Shown: piece by piece, positions 35,144 to 43,635 of the stretch | Layout of the letters: each line of letters opens with the position of its first letter | How positions within the stretch are numbered: position 1 is the first letter of the stretch | Source of the DNA: Nocardioides limicola | GTDB lineage: Bacteria; Actinomycetota; Actinomycetes; Propionibacteriales; Nocardioidaceae | Length of the DNA: 64,000 nt | NCBI RefSeq assembly: GCF_016827675.1 | Contig: NZ_JAERJA010000005.1 | Coordinates: 62,001 to 126,000 of the forward strand | Reading direction: 5' to 3' | The notes under the pieces: model-generated | What the model was told of the DNA's origin: nothing | The model's input: the letters and a program-made list of their open reading frames with translations, nothing else | Database searches by the model: none | Translations under genes and position numbers: made by a program

Positions 35144-36088
35144 TCAGTAGTACCAGGGGTACGGCGACCAGTCGGGCTCGCGCTTCTCCAGGAACTGGTC
35201 GCGGCCCTCCTGGGCCTCGTCGGTCATGTAGGCGAGTCGGGTGGTCTCACCGGCGAAGAGTTGCTGGCCGACCAGGCCGTCGTCGAGGAGGTTGAAGGAG
35301 TACTTCAGCATCCGCTGCGCAGTCGGGGACTTGCCGTTGATCTTGCGGCCCCAGTCCAGGGCCACCTTCTCCAACCGCGCGTGCTCGACGACCCGGTTCA
35401 CCGCACCCATCGCGTGCATCTCGTCGGCGTCGTACTCCTCGGCGAGGAAGAAGATCTCGCGGGCGAACTTCTGGCCGACCATTTTGGCCAGGTACGCCGA
35501 CCCGTAGCCGCCGTCGAAAGAGCCCACGTCGGCGTCGGTCTGCTTGAACCGCGCGTGCTCCTTGCTGGCCAGGGTCAGGTCGCAGACCACGTGCAGCGAA
35601 TGGCCACCGCCGGCCGCCCAGCCCGGCACCACGCAGATGACCACCTTGGGCATGAACCGGATCAGCCGCTGGCACTCCAGGATGTGCAGCCGAGCCAACT
35701 TGGCCTTGTCGATCACCGACGGTTCCTCGGCGCCGGTGTCGCCGGCGCCGATCGTCTTGTCCTCGTACTGGTAGCCGGCCTTGCCGCGGATCCGCTGGTC
35801 ACCGCCGGTGCAGAACGCCCACTTGCCGTTCTTCGCGCTCGGCCCGTTCCCGGTCAGGATCACGCACCCCACGTCGGCCGACTGGCGCGCGTGCTCCAGG
35901 GTGCGCAGTAGTTCGTCAACCGTGTGCGGCCGGAAGGCGTTGAGGACGTCGGGTCGATCGAACGCGATCCGGACAGTGCCGTGCTCCTTCGCCCGGTGAT
36001 AGGTGAGGTCGGTCAGATCGGCGAAGCCGGGCACCTCGTCCCAGTCGGCCGGGTCGAAGATCTCGCTGACACCCGCAATGGCACTCAT
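35144..36088 (-). CDS. menB: 1,4-dihydroxy-2-naphthoyl-CoA synthase
   Basis: The 314-residue enzyme performs the ring closure of o-succinylbenzoyl-CoA in menaquinone synthesis. It is a crotonase-fold protein with TVRIAFDRPDVLNAFRPHTV, NGKWAFCTGGDQRIRG, VPGWAAGGGHSLHVVCDLTL and the C-terminal EKREPDWSPYPWYY that is diagnostic for MenB. ATG 36088 is chosen; the frame runs far upstream to 36583 only as an overlap with the opposite gene. It overlaps no other men gene, so the pathway genes are elsewhere. Confidence 0.95.
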   Translation of the reverse strand: MSAIAGVSEIFDPADWDEVPGFADLTDLTYHRAKEHGTVRIAFDRPDVLNAFRPHTVDELLRTLEHARQSADVGCVILTGNGPSAKNGKWAFCTGGDQRIRGKAGYQYEDKTIGAGDTGAEEPSVIDKAKLARLHILECQRLIRFMPKVVICVVPGWAAGGGHSLHVVCDLTLASKEHARFKQTDADVGSFDGGYGSAYLAKMVGQKFAREIFFLAEEYDADEMHAMGAVNRVVEHARLEKVALDWGRKINGKSPTAQRMLKYSFNLLDDGLVGQQLFAGETTRLAYMTDEAQEGRDQFLEKREPDWSPYPWYY

Positions 36089-36128
36089 GGAAGCGAAGGC
36101 TACCGATCCTCGCCCGTACCCTGATCCG

Positions 36129-37139
36129 GTGACCCTCACCAAGCAACTCCTCGACGCCCAGGTCGCCTGGATCCTCGACCAGGTCCTCGGCGACCGGCTC
36201 GCCGAGACCGTGGCCGCCGACGTCGACCGCGTGCTGGCCATCGCCGGCGATCTGCCGCTGGCCGACCTGGTGGACGTCGACCAGGTCGCTCCGGTGGTCC
36301 GACGACTGGTCGCCGGCGTCCCCAGCACGGTCGCTGCCGATGCGCTGGTCCGTCGTACCGTCGAGATCCTGTACGCCGGACCCGAGGAGCGGTTCTCCGC
36401 CGACCAGGTGCTGGCCCGCGACCAGGTCGAGGCACTCGTCGGCGAGGTGCTGCAGGGCAGCCGACTGGCAGAGAAGGCACTCGACGACCTGGCCCGGAGC
36501 CCGCTGATGGCCACCGTCGCCTCACGGTTCGTCGGCCGACTGGTCGGCGAGGTGCTCCAAGCCAACCGCGCGGTGGCCGACAAGGTGCCCGGGCTGGGTC
36601 AGTTGATGTCGTTCGGCACGTCGGCGGCCTCGATGGTGATGGGGGCGGCCGACAAGCAGTTCGAGGCGCTGATCGGCGGCGCCAGCGGCAAGGGCGCCAC
36701 CTTCGCGGCGCGCCGACTCAACAAGATCCTGCTGGAGACGCTGCAGGACCCGACCACCCGCGCCGCCGTGATGGAGGTGTGGGACATGTTCGCCGACAAG
36801 CCGCTGCCGCTGCCGAGTGAACACGTGGCCGAGGAGGACGTGCTGCGGTTCGCCGGCGTCCTGCACGAAGCGGTGGCCACCGCCGCCGCCTCCGGACCGG
36901 CCGGCGACCTGGTCGAGGCCCTGGTCGCCGGCTTCTTCCATGTGTACGGCGAGCATCCGCTGGCCACGCTGCTGGAGGAGTTGGAGGTGACCCGGGACGA
37001 TCTCATCGAGGACCTCACCGCCGTGGTGGGCACCACCGCTGCCGCGCTGCATCGGGCGGGCGTGCTCGAGGACGCGATCCGCAGCCGGTTGGCGCCGTTC
37101 TGGTCCTCCGACGAGGTAGCAGCCCTGCTGGAGAGGTGA
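36129..37139 (+). CDS. Hypothetical helical protein
   Basis: The 336-residue protein is acidic and helical throughout, with many Leu-Val-Ala heptads (LTKQLLDAQVAWILDQVLGD, VGRLVGEVLQANRAVADKVP, GATFAARRLNKILLETLQD). No signal peptide, clear membrane span or catalytic motif is seen; a Gly/Ala-rich segment near 165-185 is the only hydrophobic one. GTG 36129 is chosen; the frame upstream overlaps the menB start. It is divergent from menB across 40 bases. I do not recognise the family. Confidence 0.7.
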   Translation: MTLTKQLLDAQVAWILDQVLGDRLAETVAADVDRVLAIAGDLPLADLVDVDQVAPVVRRLVAGVPSTVAADALVRRTVEILYAGPEERFSADQVLARDQVEALVGEVLQGSRLAEKALDDLARSPLMATVASRFVGRLVGEVLQANRAVADKVPGLGQLMSFGTSAASMVMGAADKQFEALIGGASGKGATFAARRLNKILLETLQDPTTRAAVMEVWDMFADKPLPLPSEHVAEEDVLRFAGVLHEAVATAAASGPAGDLVEALVAGFFHVYGEHPLATLLEELEVTRDDLIEDLTAVVGTTAAALHRAGVLEDAIRSRLAPFWSSDEVAALLER

Positions 37140-37163
37140 CCGCCGTCCTGGGGCAATGAGAGG

Positions 37164-37772
37164 TCAGCTGGCGATCGAGACGGCGAGGCCGGCCATGTGA
37201 CCGAGCCGGGCGATCTCTGAGTCCAGGATCTCCGGCCCACCCCGGCGACCGATGATCACCACCTCGTCGGGACCCAACGGGGCACCGGCGAGCTCGTACA
37301 TGTCGTCGCCGTCCAGCCGCTTCGGACGCGTCAGGTCGACCCACTGGCACTGCTCGGGAGCAGCCGGGGTCCGATGCACGATCACCGGACCGTCGGCGCC
37401 TCGTCGCACCCGGGCGCCCCAGTCGGCACGGAAGGTGATCGGGAGCAGGTCGACGAACCTGTTCAGCGCCTCGGCCGGGTTGGCGGTGAGCTCCTCCACC
37501 GCTTCGAGGTCGAGGAAGATGTTGCCGCCGGCGGCGTACCGGGAGATCCAGAGCACCTTCACCCCGTCCAGCCGGTTGCAGGCGGACACGAGCGAATCGG
37601 GGAGGACTCCGGCCGCGGTCTCCAGCAGCACGTCGTCGACCGCGGTGCCGTTGCCGCGGTGCTCGACGATCTCGATCGCCTCGATGTCGCCACCGGCCTC
37701 ACCGATGGCGGTGGCGACGCGGCCGAGCGATCCGGGGACGTCGGGCAGCTCCACGCGGAGCAGGAAGGGCAT
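37164..37772 (-). CDS. ACT-domain protein
   Basis: The 202-residue protein begins with an ACT domain (LRVELPDVPGSLGRVATAIG, EAGGDIEAIEIVEHRGNGTA), which usually binds an amino acid. A second domain from about 100 (LLPITFRADWGARVRRGADG, EQCQWVDLTRPKRLDGDD) is of unknown type. It is probably a small allosteric sensor or regulator. It does not sit in an amino-acid biosynthetic operon. Confidence 0.8.
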   Translation of the reverse strand: MPFLLRVELPDVPGSLGRVATAIGEAGGDIEAIEIVEHRGNGTAVDDVLLETAAGVLPDSLVSACNRLDGVKVLWISRYAAGGNIFLDLEAVEELTANPAEALNRFVDLLPITFRADWGARVRRGADGPVIVHRTPAAPEQCQWVDLTRPKRLDGDDMYELAGAPLGPDEVVIIGRRGGPEILDSEIARLGHMAGLAVSIAS

Positions 37773-37919
37773 GTCTTCTCCTGGTCGATTCTGGTGACCT
37801 CACGACCATACTCGGCTCACATTGCTGGACTGTTTCGGTCCCCTCTGGGGCGGATCCCGAGGCTCGACCGGCGGGCACCCCGCCCCCGTGCCCGGGCGAG
37901 CCGGTAGGTTGGCGCGGCC

Positions 37920-38546
37920 ATGGACCTGTACGACGCGATCAACCGCCGCCGCGACACCCGCGCCGAGTTCACCGGGGAACCGGTCGACGAGGCGGTGCTG
38001 CGCCGCGTGTTCGGCGCCGCCCACGCCGCCCCCAGCGTCGGCATGAGTCAACCGTGGGACTTCGTGCTGGTGCGGGACCCGTCGACCCTGGACCGGTTCG
38101 CCGCGCACGTGGCCCAGGAGCGTGACGTCTTCGCCGCCTCGTTGAGCGGTGAGCGTGCCGAGACGTTCTCCCGGATCAAGATCGAGGGGATCCGGGAGTC
38201 CGGGCTCGGGGTGGTGGTCAGCTATGACGCGGGGCGCGGTGGCCCGGCGGTCCTCGGTCGGCACGCGATCGCCGACGCCGGCCTCTACTCGGTCTGCCTG
38301 GCCATCCAGAACCTGTGGCTGGCGGCGACCGCCGAGGGTCTGGGCGTGGGTTGGGTGAGCTTCTATCGGGAGGAGTTCCTGGCCGACCTCGTCGACCTGC
38401 CCGAGGGGGCCCGACCGGTGGCCTGGCTGTGCCTGGGTTCGGTGGCCAACCTGCCCGAGGTGCCGGACCTGGAACGGTTCGGCTGGCGTCACCGGTCCCC
38501 GTTGGACTCGGTGCTGCACCAGGAGCGCTACCGGACCGGCGACTGA
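37920..38546 (+). CDS. bluB: 5,6-dimethylbenzimidazole synthase
   Basis: The 208-residue protein is a nitroreductase-fold enzyme that converts reduced FMN to DMB, the lower ligand of vitamin B12. Key signatures are YDAINRRRDTRAEFTGEPVD, AAHAAPSVGMSQPWDFVLVR, AIADAGLYSVCLAIQNLWLA and EGLGVGWVSFYREEFL. No B12-riboswitch-like leader is visible in the 147 bases before it. Its last 19 bases overlap the end of the convergent recD. Confidence 0.88.
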   Translation: MDLYDAINRRRDTRAEFTGEPVDEAVLRRVFGAAHAAPSVGMSQPWDFVLVRDPSTLDRFAAHVAQERDVFAASLSGERAETFSRIKIEGIRESGLGVVVSYDAGRGGPAVLGRHAIADAGLYSVCLAIQNLWLAATAEGLGVGWVSFYREEFLADLVDLPEGARPVAWLCLGSVANLPEVPDLERFGWRHRSPLDSVLHQERYRTGD

Positions 38547-40291
38547 CCGGAGAGGCGGCCGGCCAGGCCGGTCGCGCGACTGGCCCGGGTGAGCACCGCT
38601 GCCCGGACCGCCTCCTCACTGCCGATGATCCGGACGTGGTGGCGGGCCCTGGTCAACGCGGTGTAGAAGAGTTCGCGGGTCAACAGCCGCGAGTCGGCCT
38701 CCGGCAGCAGCACGGTGATCTGATCGGCCTCGCTGCCCTGCGCCTTGTGAATGGTCAGCGCGTGCATCGTCTGCACGGCGTCGAGCCGCACCGGCGCGAA
38801 GTCGCGGGTCCGGTCGCCGCCCTCGATGTGGGCGCGCAGCCGGCTGCCGTGCTGCACCACGACCCCGGTTTCGCCGTTGTAGAGGTCCAGGGCCCGATCG
38901 TTGCGGGTGACCAGCAGCGGCCGACCTGGATACCAGACCCGGGCCATGTCCTCGCCGGTCTCCTCGGCCAGCCACTGCTCCACCTGGCTGTTCCAGCGCC
39001 GGACACCGTGCGGACCCTCCCGATGAGCGCAGAGCAGTCGGTGCCCCCGGAGGGCGGCCAGCGCGGAGTCGGCGTCGCCCTCGACTGCGGCGGCGTGCGC
39101 CGCTTCGGCGGCGGGCAGGCAGTCCGCGCGCACCGCCGCCTCGACGGCCGCCGGGTCGTCGGTCTCGACGAAGGTGATCTGGGTGGACGAGGTGCGCAAC
39201 CGGTCCAGGACCAAGTCCGGGTCGCCGCTGCGCAAGGCATCCGCCAACCCCTGGATGTCGCGGGTGGCTCGGAAGTTCTCGGTCAGCGCCAGCACCGGCG
39301 AGTCCGGTGTCCCGGCACAGCCGGCGACGATGTCGGCGAGCACCGCCCCCGCGCCCACCGAGGTCAACTGGTCCGGGTCGCCGACCAGCAGCAGCCTGGT
39401 GTCGGGCCGCAGTGCTTCGAGGAGTCGCGCCATCATCGTCAGGTCCACCATGGACGATTCGTCGACGACCACCAGGTCCGCTCCGAGCCTGTTGCCGCGG
39501 TGATGGGCGAACCGGGTCCGGTTGTCCGGGCGCCAGCCGAGCAGTCGATGCAGGGTGACCCCGGCCAGCGGGGACAGCAGACGCACAGCGGCACGGGTCT
39601 GGTCCGTGCTTGCGGCCAGCGCGAGCTCGCTGTTGACCGCCTCGGTGAGTCTGGCCGCCGCCTTGCCGGTCGGGGCGGCCAGCACCACCCGGAGCCGTTG
39701 CCCGGCGTGTTGGTCGGCCAGGAGCAGCAACATCCGCGCGACCGTCGTGGTCTTGCCGGTGCCGGGCCCCCCGGTGAGGACGACGGTACGCCGGGTGAGT
39801 GCCGCGAGGGCCGCCCGCTGCTGCTCGGGGCTGAAGTGGCCGTCGAGCGTGTCGGCCAGGGCCGTTGCCCGGGCCTGGTCGATGCCGTCGACGGCACCGA
39901 TCCGTGTGCTCAGCTGGTCGGCGACCTGCCTCTCCAGCAGGTGGTAGCGGTCCAGGTACACCAGGCCGGCCTCGACGTGCAGGATGCGGTCCCGGACCAG
40001 CGGTGACGTGGCTGGCGGCGGGTCTGGCGCAGCAGTCAGCCCTTCGGGCAGCCGGTCTGCGATGGTGGCCAGGTCCAGACAGACCGAGCCGTGCCGCACC
40101 GCCCGCACGGTCAGTGCGGTCACCAGCAGGGCCGCTTCGTCGGCCTCGCCGGCCAGTCGGCCGATCGTGCGGGCCACGTGCACGTCGCCGGCGGTCAGCA
40201 CACCGGCGGCGTTCCAGTCGGCCAGCGGGCCGGTGGCGGCGAGCGCCAGCCGGCGGTCGTAGGCGTCGTCGCCCTGCCAGAGCTCGGTCAT
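38528..40291 (-). CDS. recD: RecBCD helicase subunit RecD
   Basis: The 587-residue helicase has Walker A VVLTGGPGTGKTTTVARML near 165, Walker B LVVVDESSMVDL and the SF1B motifs MHALTIHKAQGSEADQITVL and LFYTALTRARHHVRII. As the fast 5'-3' motor of RecBCD it works with RecB and RecC on double-strand breaks. ATG 40291 overlaps the recB stop by ATGA; earlier in-frame ATGs lie in recB and are not used. It is the last gene of the recC-recB-recD operon. Confidence 0.93.
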   Translation of the reverse strand: MTELWQGDDAYDRRLALAATGPLADWNAAGVLTAGDVHVARTIGRLAGEADEAALLVTALTVRAVRHGSVCLDLATIADRLPEGLTAAPDPPPATSPLVRDRILHVEAGLVYLDRYHLLERQVADQLSTRIGAVDGIDQARATALADTLDGHFSPEQQRAALAALTRRTVVLTGGPGTGKTTTVARMLLLLADQHAGQRLRVVLAAPTGKAAARLTEAVNSELALAASTDQTRAAVRLLSPLAGVTLHRLLGWRPDNRTRFAHHRGNRLGADLVVVDESSMVDLTMMARLLEALRPDTRLLLVGDPDQLTSVGAGAVLADIVAGCAGTPDSPVLALTENFRATRDIQGLADALRSGDPDLVLDRLRTSSTQITFVETDDPAAVEAAVRADCLPAAEAAHAAAVEGDADSALAALRGHRLLCAHREGPHGVRRWNSQVEQWLAEETGEDMARVWYPGRPLLVTRNDRALDLYNGETGVVVQHGSRLRAHIEGGDRTRDFAPVRLDAVQTMHALTIHKAQGSEADQITVLLPEADSRLLTRELFYTALTRARHHVRIIGSEEAVRAAVLTRASRATGLAGRLSGQSPVR

Positions 40292-43200
40292 CGCAGGCTC
40301 CCGTCCAGCAGGTCGGAGACGGCCGCCACCAGCTCGATCGGTGGCTGCCACCCGAAGACACCGGCCGGCTGGCCGTCGTACCGGGGCGTGTCGGGGCCAC
40401 ACATGCCGCGCAGGTAGAGGTAGAGGACGCCACCGAGGTGCTGCTCGGGGCGGTAGCGGTCGGTCAGCCGCCACCGCAGGAACCGGTGCAGCACACAGGC
40501 GTAGAGCAGCGCCTGGAGTGGGTAGTCCGAGTGCGCCATCGCTTCCTCGAGGGCCTCGGGGCGATAGGCGTCCGCGGTCAGCGGCGAGTCGAGGTCGCCG
40601 AGCCAGTTGGTCTTGTAGTCGACCACCAGGTAGCGGGCGTCGTCACCGTGGCCGACCCGCATGGCCACGTCGATCGACCCGGTGAGGTAGCCGCGCAGCG
40701 GCTGCGCGGCCAACTCTCCGGTCAGCCGGTCGGCGTACCACCGGACCGGGTCGCCGGGAGGCAGGTGCTGGCGCAGCAGCGGCGCCAGGTCCCCCAGCGT
40801 GACCTCGGTGCCGTGATGGTGGTCGCCGCCGTCCAGGGGCACCTCGAACTCGACCTCGCAGAGTCGGTCACCGGTGCCGATGTCGCGCAGCGTGGCGTCA
40901 CCGGCCAGCGGGCCCAGCGGCGTGTCGCAGACCGCGACCAGCGCGTCGACCAGGGTGTCGGTGTCCAGGTCGACCGGCCACCAGAGCTGCTGGTCGAGGA
41001 TGTGGCGGCGTAGCTCTGCCGCCAGGTCGTCCGCCTGCGGGTCGGCGTGTTCGAGGACGGCGTGCACCAGGGAGCCGAAGGTGGCCCCGGAGGGCAGGTC
41101 GGCCATCGGGCTGAGGGGGGTCTCGACAGGCTCGACCGCCGAGGACTCCGACCCGACCGCCGAGGACTCCGACCCGACCGCCGAGGACTCCGGCTCGACC
41201 GCCGAGGACTGCGGCTCGACCACAGGAGATTCAATCAGCGGGGACTCGGGTTCACTGGTGACGCCAGGGGCCTCGTGGCCGACCCGGCTCAGCGCGGTGT
41301 ACGACGTACGTCGCCACCAGTGATCCACCCGGCGGGTGAAGCGTCGCAGCCGCAGCTCGGCCGGCGGCGGCTCTGCGGGGGGCCGACCGGCCGGGGCGTG
41401 CACCGCATGCTCGACGGCTATCCCCCACCGCCCGAACACCGCCGCGAGGTCGTTGTCGCCAGGCAGGTCGGCGATCTGGGCGACCTGGTCCGGCTGGCCG
41501 GGATCCCGCAGCAGCACCCGGTGCAGCGGAGAGGCGGCGGTGCTCTTCGCGGTCGGTGCCCACCAGCACACCACCTGGGACTGGGCCCGGGTCAGCGCGA
41601 CGTAGAGCAGCCGCAACCACTCCCCGTCGGACTCCTCCCGCCAGCGACGCAGGTGTTCGCGGCGTGCCGAGCCACTGTTGCCGCCGATGTCGAGGCACCG
41701 CTGGCCGTCCTCGTCGTGGAAGAGGGGCAGATCGGGTTGCGTGATGTACCGGTCCCACAGGGTCGGCAGATGGACGACCGGGTACTGCAGCCCCTTGCAG
41801 CCGTGGATGGTGACCAGTTGGACGGCCGCGGCGTCGGAGTCCAGTCGGCGGCTGCGTTCGTGCGCGTCGGCGGCGGTGTCGGCGACCCGCTCCCGCAGCC
41901 AGGCCAGCAGGCCCACCACGCCGCGACCCTCGGCGTGCCCGAGCTGGTGCAGCAGTTCACCGAGGTGCTCGAGGTCGGTCAGCGTGCGCTCCCCGCCGGT
42001 GCGGCCGAGCACCCGGGCCGGCAACCCACCCACCCGGGCCGCTTCGAGCACCGCGGCGCAGCCACCATCGGCGAGCAGCAGCGCCCACTCTCGCAGCGTC
42101 TCGGCGACCTGCTCGGTCAACTCGTCGCCGCGCTCGTCCAACTCGACCGCCGTGTGCCCGAAGAAGCTGGTCAGGGCCGCGGACCGGACCCGGGGGCTCC
42201 GGTGCGGTTGCTCGAGACCCTCCAGCAGCCGCACCCACTCCGAGGCGGCGGGCGTGTCGAAGACGCTGCCGCCGGACCTGACCGCGGCAATGCCGAGCGC
42301 GCGCAACTCCTGCTGGATCGCATCGAGCTCGGCGTGCTTGTGGGCGATCACCGCGACATCACTGGCGACCAGCGGCCGCCCGTCATAACTGGCGCCGGAG
42401 CCCAGCAGGCGGCTGATGTCCAGGGCGACGTCCCGGGCGATGTAGGCCCGCACCGGCGCGACGGGCGGGTTCTCCTGGGCGCCGGGCAGGTCGTCCCGTC
42501 GCAGGTACCGCAACCGGAACGGCGCGGACTCGGGAGCGCCGTGAAGGCGACTGCCGGGACGCTGGCTGCTCACCTCGGAGACCCGGATCCGGTCGTGGCC
42601 CAGCGGCAGGCCGCGCAACAGCCCCTGGAGACGGTCGACCAGCGGCGCGTCGCTGCGCCAGTTGCTGTCCAGGCTCTTCTGCGCGGTGACATGGGCGCTG
42701 ACCGACGCGGTCAGGTAGGTGTGCACGTCGCCGCCGCGGAACGCATAGATGGCCTGCTTGGGGTCACCGATCAGCACCATCGTCGCCTCACCACCGAAGG
42801 CCCGGTCGAGCACCTGCCACTGGTGGGGGTCGGTGTCCTGGAACTCGTCGACCAGGACGTACTGCCACCGATCCCGCATCCGCGTGGCCGCCGGGGCGTC
42901 GGGTTCGGCGAGGACGGCGGCCAGTTGGCTGAGCAGGTCGTCGTAGGTGAGGATCCCCTGGCGCCGTTTACGTCGTTCGACCTCGTCGCGGACCGCGAAC
43001 CCGAAGCGTGCCCGCAGCGCAGCGGCGGGGTCGGTCTCGGCGGCCGGGTCGGGCACCAGCCGGGCCAGCGGGTCCTTGATCACGCGGGTGGCGAGGGAGA
43101 GCGCGGTGGCGTGATCGAAGCCGTGCTGTTCGCTGCCGTCGGCGAAGCGACGAAGGTAGAAGTCGTCGACCACCTCCCGGACCAGGTCGTCGACCTCCTC

Positions 43201-43635
43201 GACCAGCACCGCGCGCGGGTCGCTGTCGCCGGCGACGCCGAGGGAGTCCAGGACCAGCGAGCAGAAGCCGTGGGTGGTGGTGATGGTGGCCGCGTCGAAG
43301 CGGGCCAGCGCGGCGGTGAGGCGAGCGAGTACGACGGTCCGGGTGTCCGGGTCGGCGTCGAGCAGCCAGTCGGTGAGCTCGGAGTCGGCGTCCCCGACGG
43401 CCTCCCCGGCGAGCAGGCTGCGCGCCTCCTCGAGCTGTTCGCGGACCCGGCTGCGCAGTTCCGAGGTGGCTGCGCGGCCGAAGGTGATCACCAGGATCCG
43501 CTCCAGGTCGACACCCTCGGCGACGTAGCGGGTCACCAGCGCGGCGATCGCCCACGTCTTGCCGGTGCCGGCGCTCGCCTCGAGGACCGTGGTGCCTCGG
43601 CCCGGCAGCGGGTCTGCGATCCGGAAGGTGGTCAC
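40288..43635 (-). CDS. recB: RecBCD helicase-nuclease subunit RecB
   Basis: The 1115-residue subunit has the UvrD-type helicase core: EASAGTGKTWAIAALVTRYV near 18, YVLVDEFQDTDPHQW near 265, QLVTIHGCKGLQYPVVHLPT and LYVALTRAQSQVVCWW. The C-terminal RecB nuclease domain has GSIDVAMRVGHGDDARYLVV followed by DYKT, and YPLQALLYACVLHRFL. GTG 43635 overlaps the recC stop by GTGA. The linker before the nuclease domain (about residues 790-840) holds a Ser/Ala/Val/Glu heptad tract encoded by a 21-bp tandem repeat; see the separate repeat entries. Confidence 0.93.
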   Translation of the reverse strand: MTTFRIADPLPGRGTTVLEASAGTGKTWAIAALVTRYVAEGVDLERILVITFGRAATSELRSRVREQLEEARSLLAGEAVGDADSELTDWLLDADPDTRTVVLARLTAALARFDAATITTTHGFCSLVLDSLGVAGDSDPRAVLVEEVDDLVREVVDDFYLRRFADGSEQHGFDHATALSLATRVIKDPLARLVPDPAAETDPAAALRARFGFAVRDEVERRKRRQGILTYDDLLSQLAAVLAEPDAPAATRMRDRWQYVLVDEFQDTDPHQWQVLDRAFGGEATMVLIGDPKQAIYAFRGGDVHTYLTASVSAHVTAQKSLDSNWRSDAPLVDRLQGLLRGLPLGHDRIRVSEVSSQRPGSRLHGAPESAPFRLRYLRRDDLPGAQENPPVAPVRAYIARDVALDISRLLGSGASYDGRPLVASDVAVIAHKHAELDAIQQELRALGIAAVRSGGSVFDTPAASEWVRLLEGLEQPHRSPRVRSAALTSFFGHTAVELDERGDELTEQVAETLREWALLLADGGCAAVLEAARVGGLPARVLGRTGGERTLTDLEHLGELLHQLGHAEGRGVVGLLAWLRERVADTAADAHERSRRLDSDAAAVQLVTIHGCKGLQYPVVHLPTLWDRYITQPDLPLFHDEDGQRCLDIGGNSGSARREHLRRWREESDGEWLRLLYVALTRAQSQVVCWWAPTAKSTAASPLHRVLLRDPGQPDQVAQIADLPGDNDLAAVFGRWGIAVEHAVHAPAGRPPAEPPPAELRLRRFTRRVDHWWRRTSYTALSRVGHEAPGVTSEPESPLIESPVVEPQSSAVEPESSAVGSESSAVGSESSAVEPVETPLSPMADLPSGATFGSLVHAVLEHADPQADDLAAELRRHILDQQLWWPVDLDTDTLVDALVAVCDTPLGPLAGDATLRDIGTGDRLCEVEFEVPLDGGDHHHGTEVTLGDLAPLLRQHLPPGDPVRWYADRLTGELAAQPLRGYLTGSIDVAMRVGHGDDARYLVVDYKTNWLGDLDSPLTADAYRPEALEEAMAHSDYPLQALLYACVLHRFLRWRLTDRYRPEQHLGGVLYLYLRGMCGPDTPRYDGQPAGVFGWQPPIELVAAVSDLLDGSLR
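41119..41141. repeat. Dispersed short repeat, copy 3, inside recB
   Basis: The core GGTCTCGACAGGCTCGACC is followed by GCCG, one base different from copies 1 and 2. Read in the recB frame it encodes VEPVETP. It is directly continuous with the 21-bp tandem repeats. Confidence 0.8.
41133..41216 (-). repeat. 21-bp tandem repeat (minisatellite) in the recB linker
   Basis: Four units of CGACCGCCGAGGACTCCGAC plus one base start at 41133, 41154, 41175 and 41196. The first two are identical; the third and fourth differ at the end (GGCT) and the fourth has one more change. A fifth, degenerate unit starts at 41217. The unit length keeps the recB frame and codes for heptads of the type SSAVEPE and SSAVGSE. 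Confidence 0.9.

Noticed and set aside
37773-37919. B12 riboswitch before bluB
   Set aside because: No B12-box-like sequence or matching stems are visible in this short leader.
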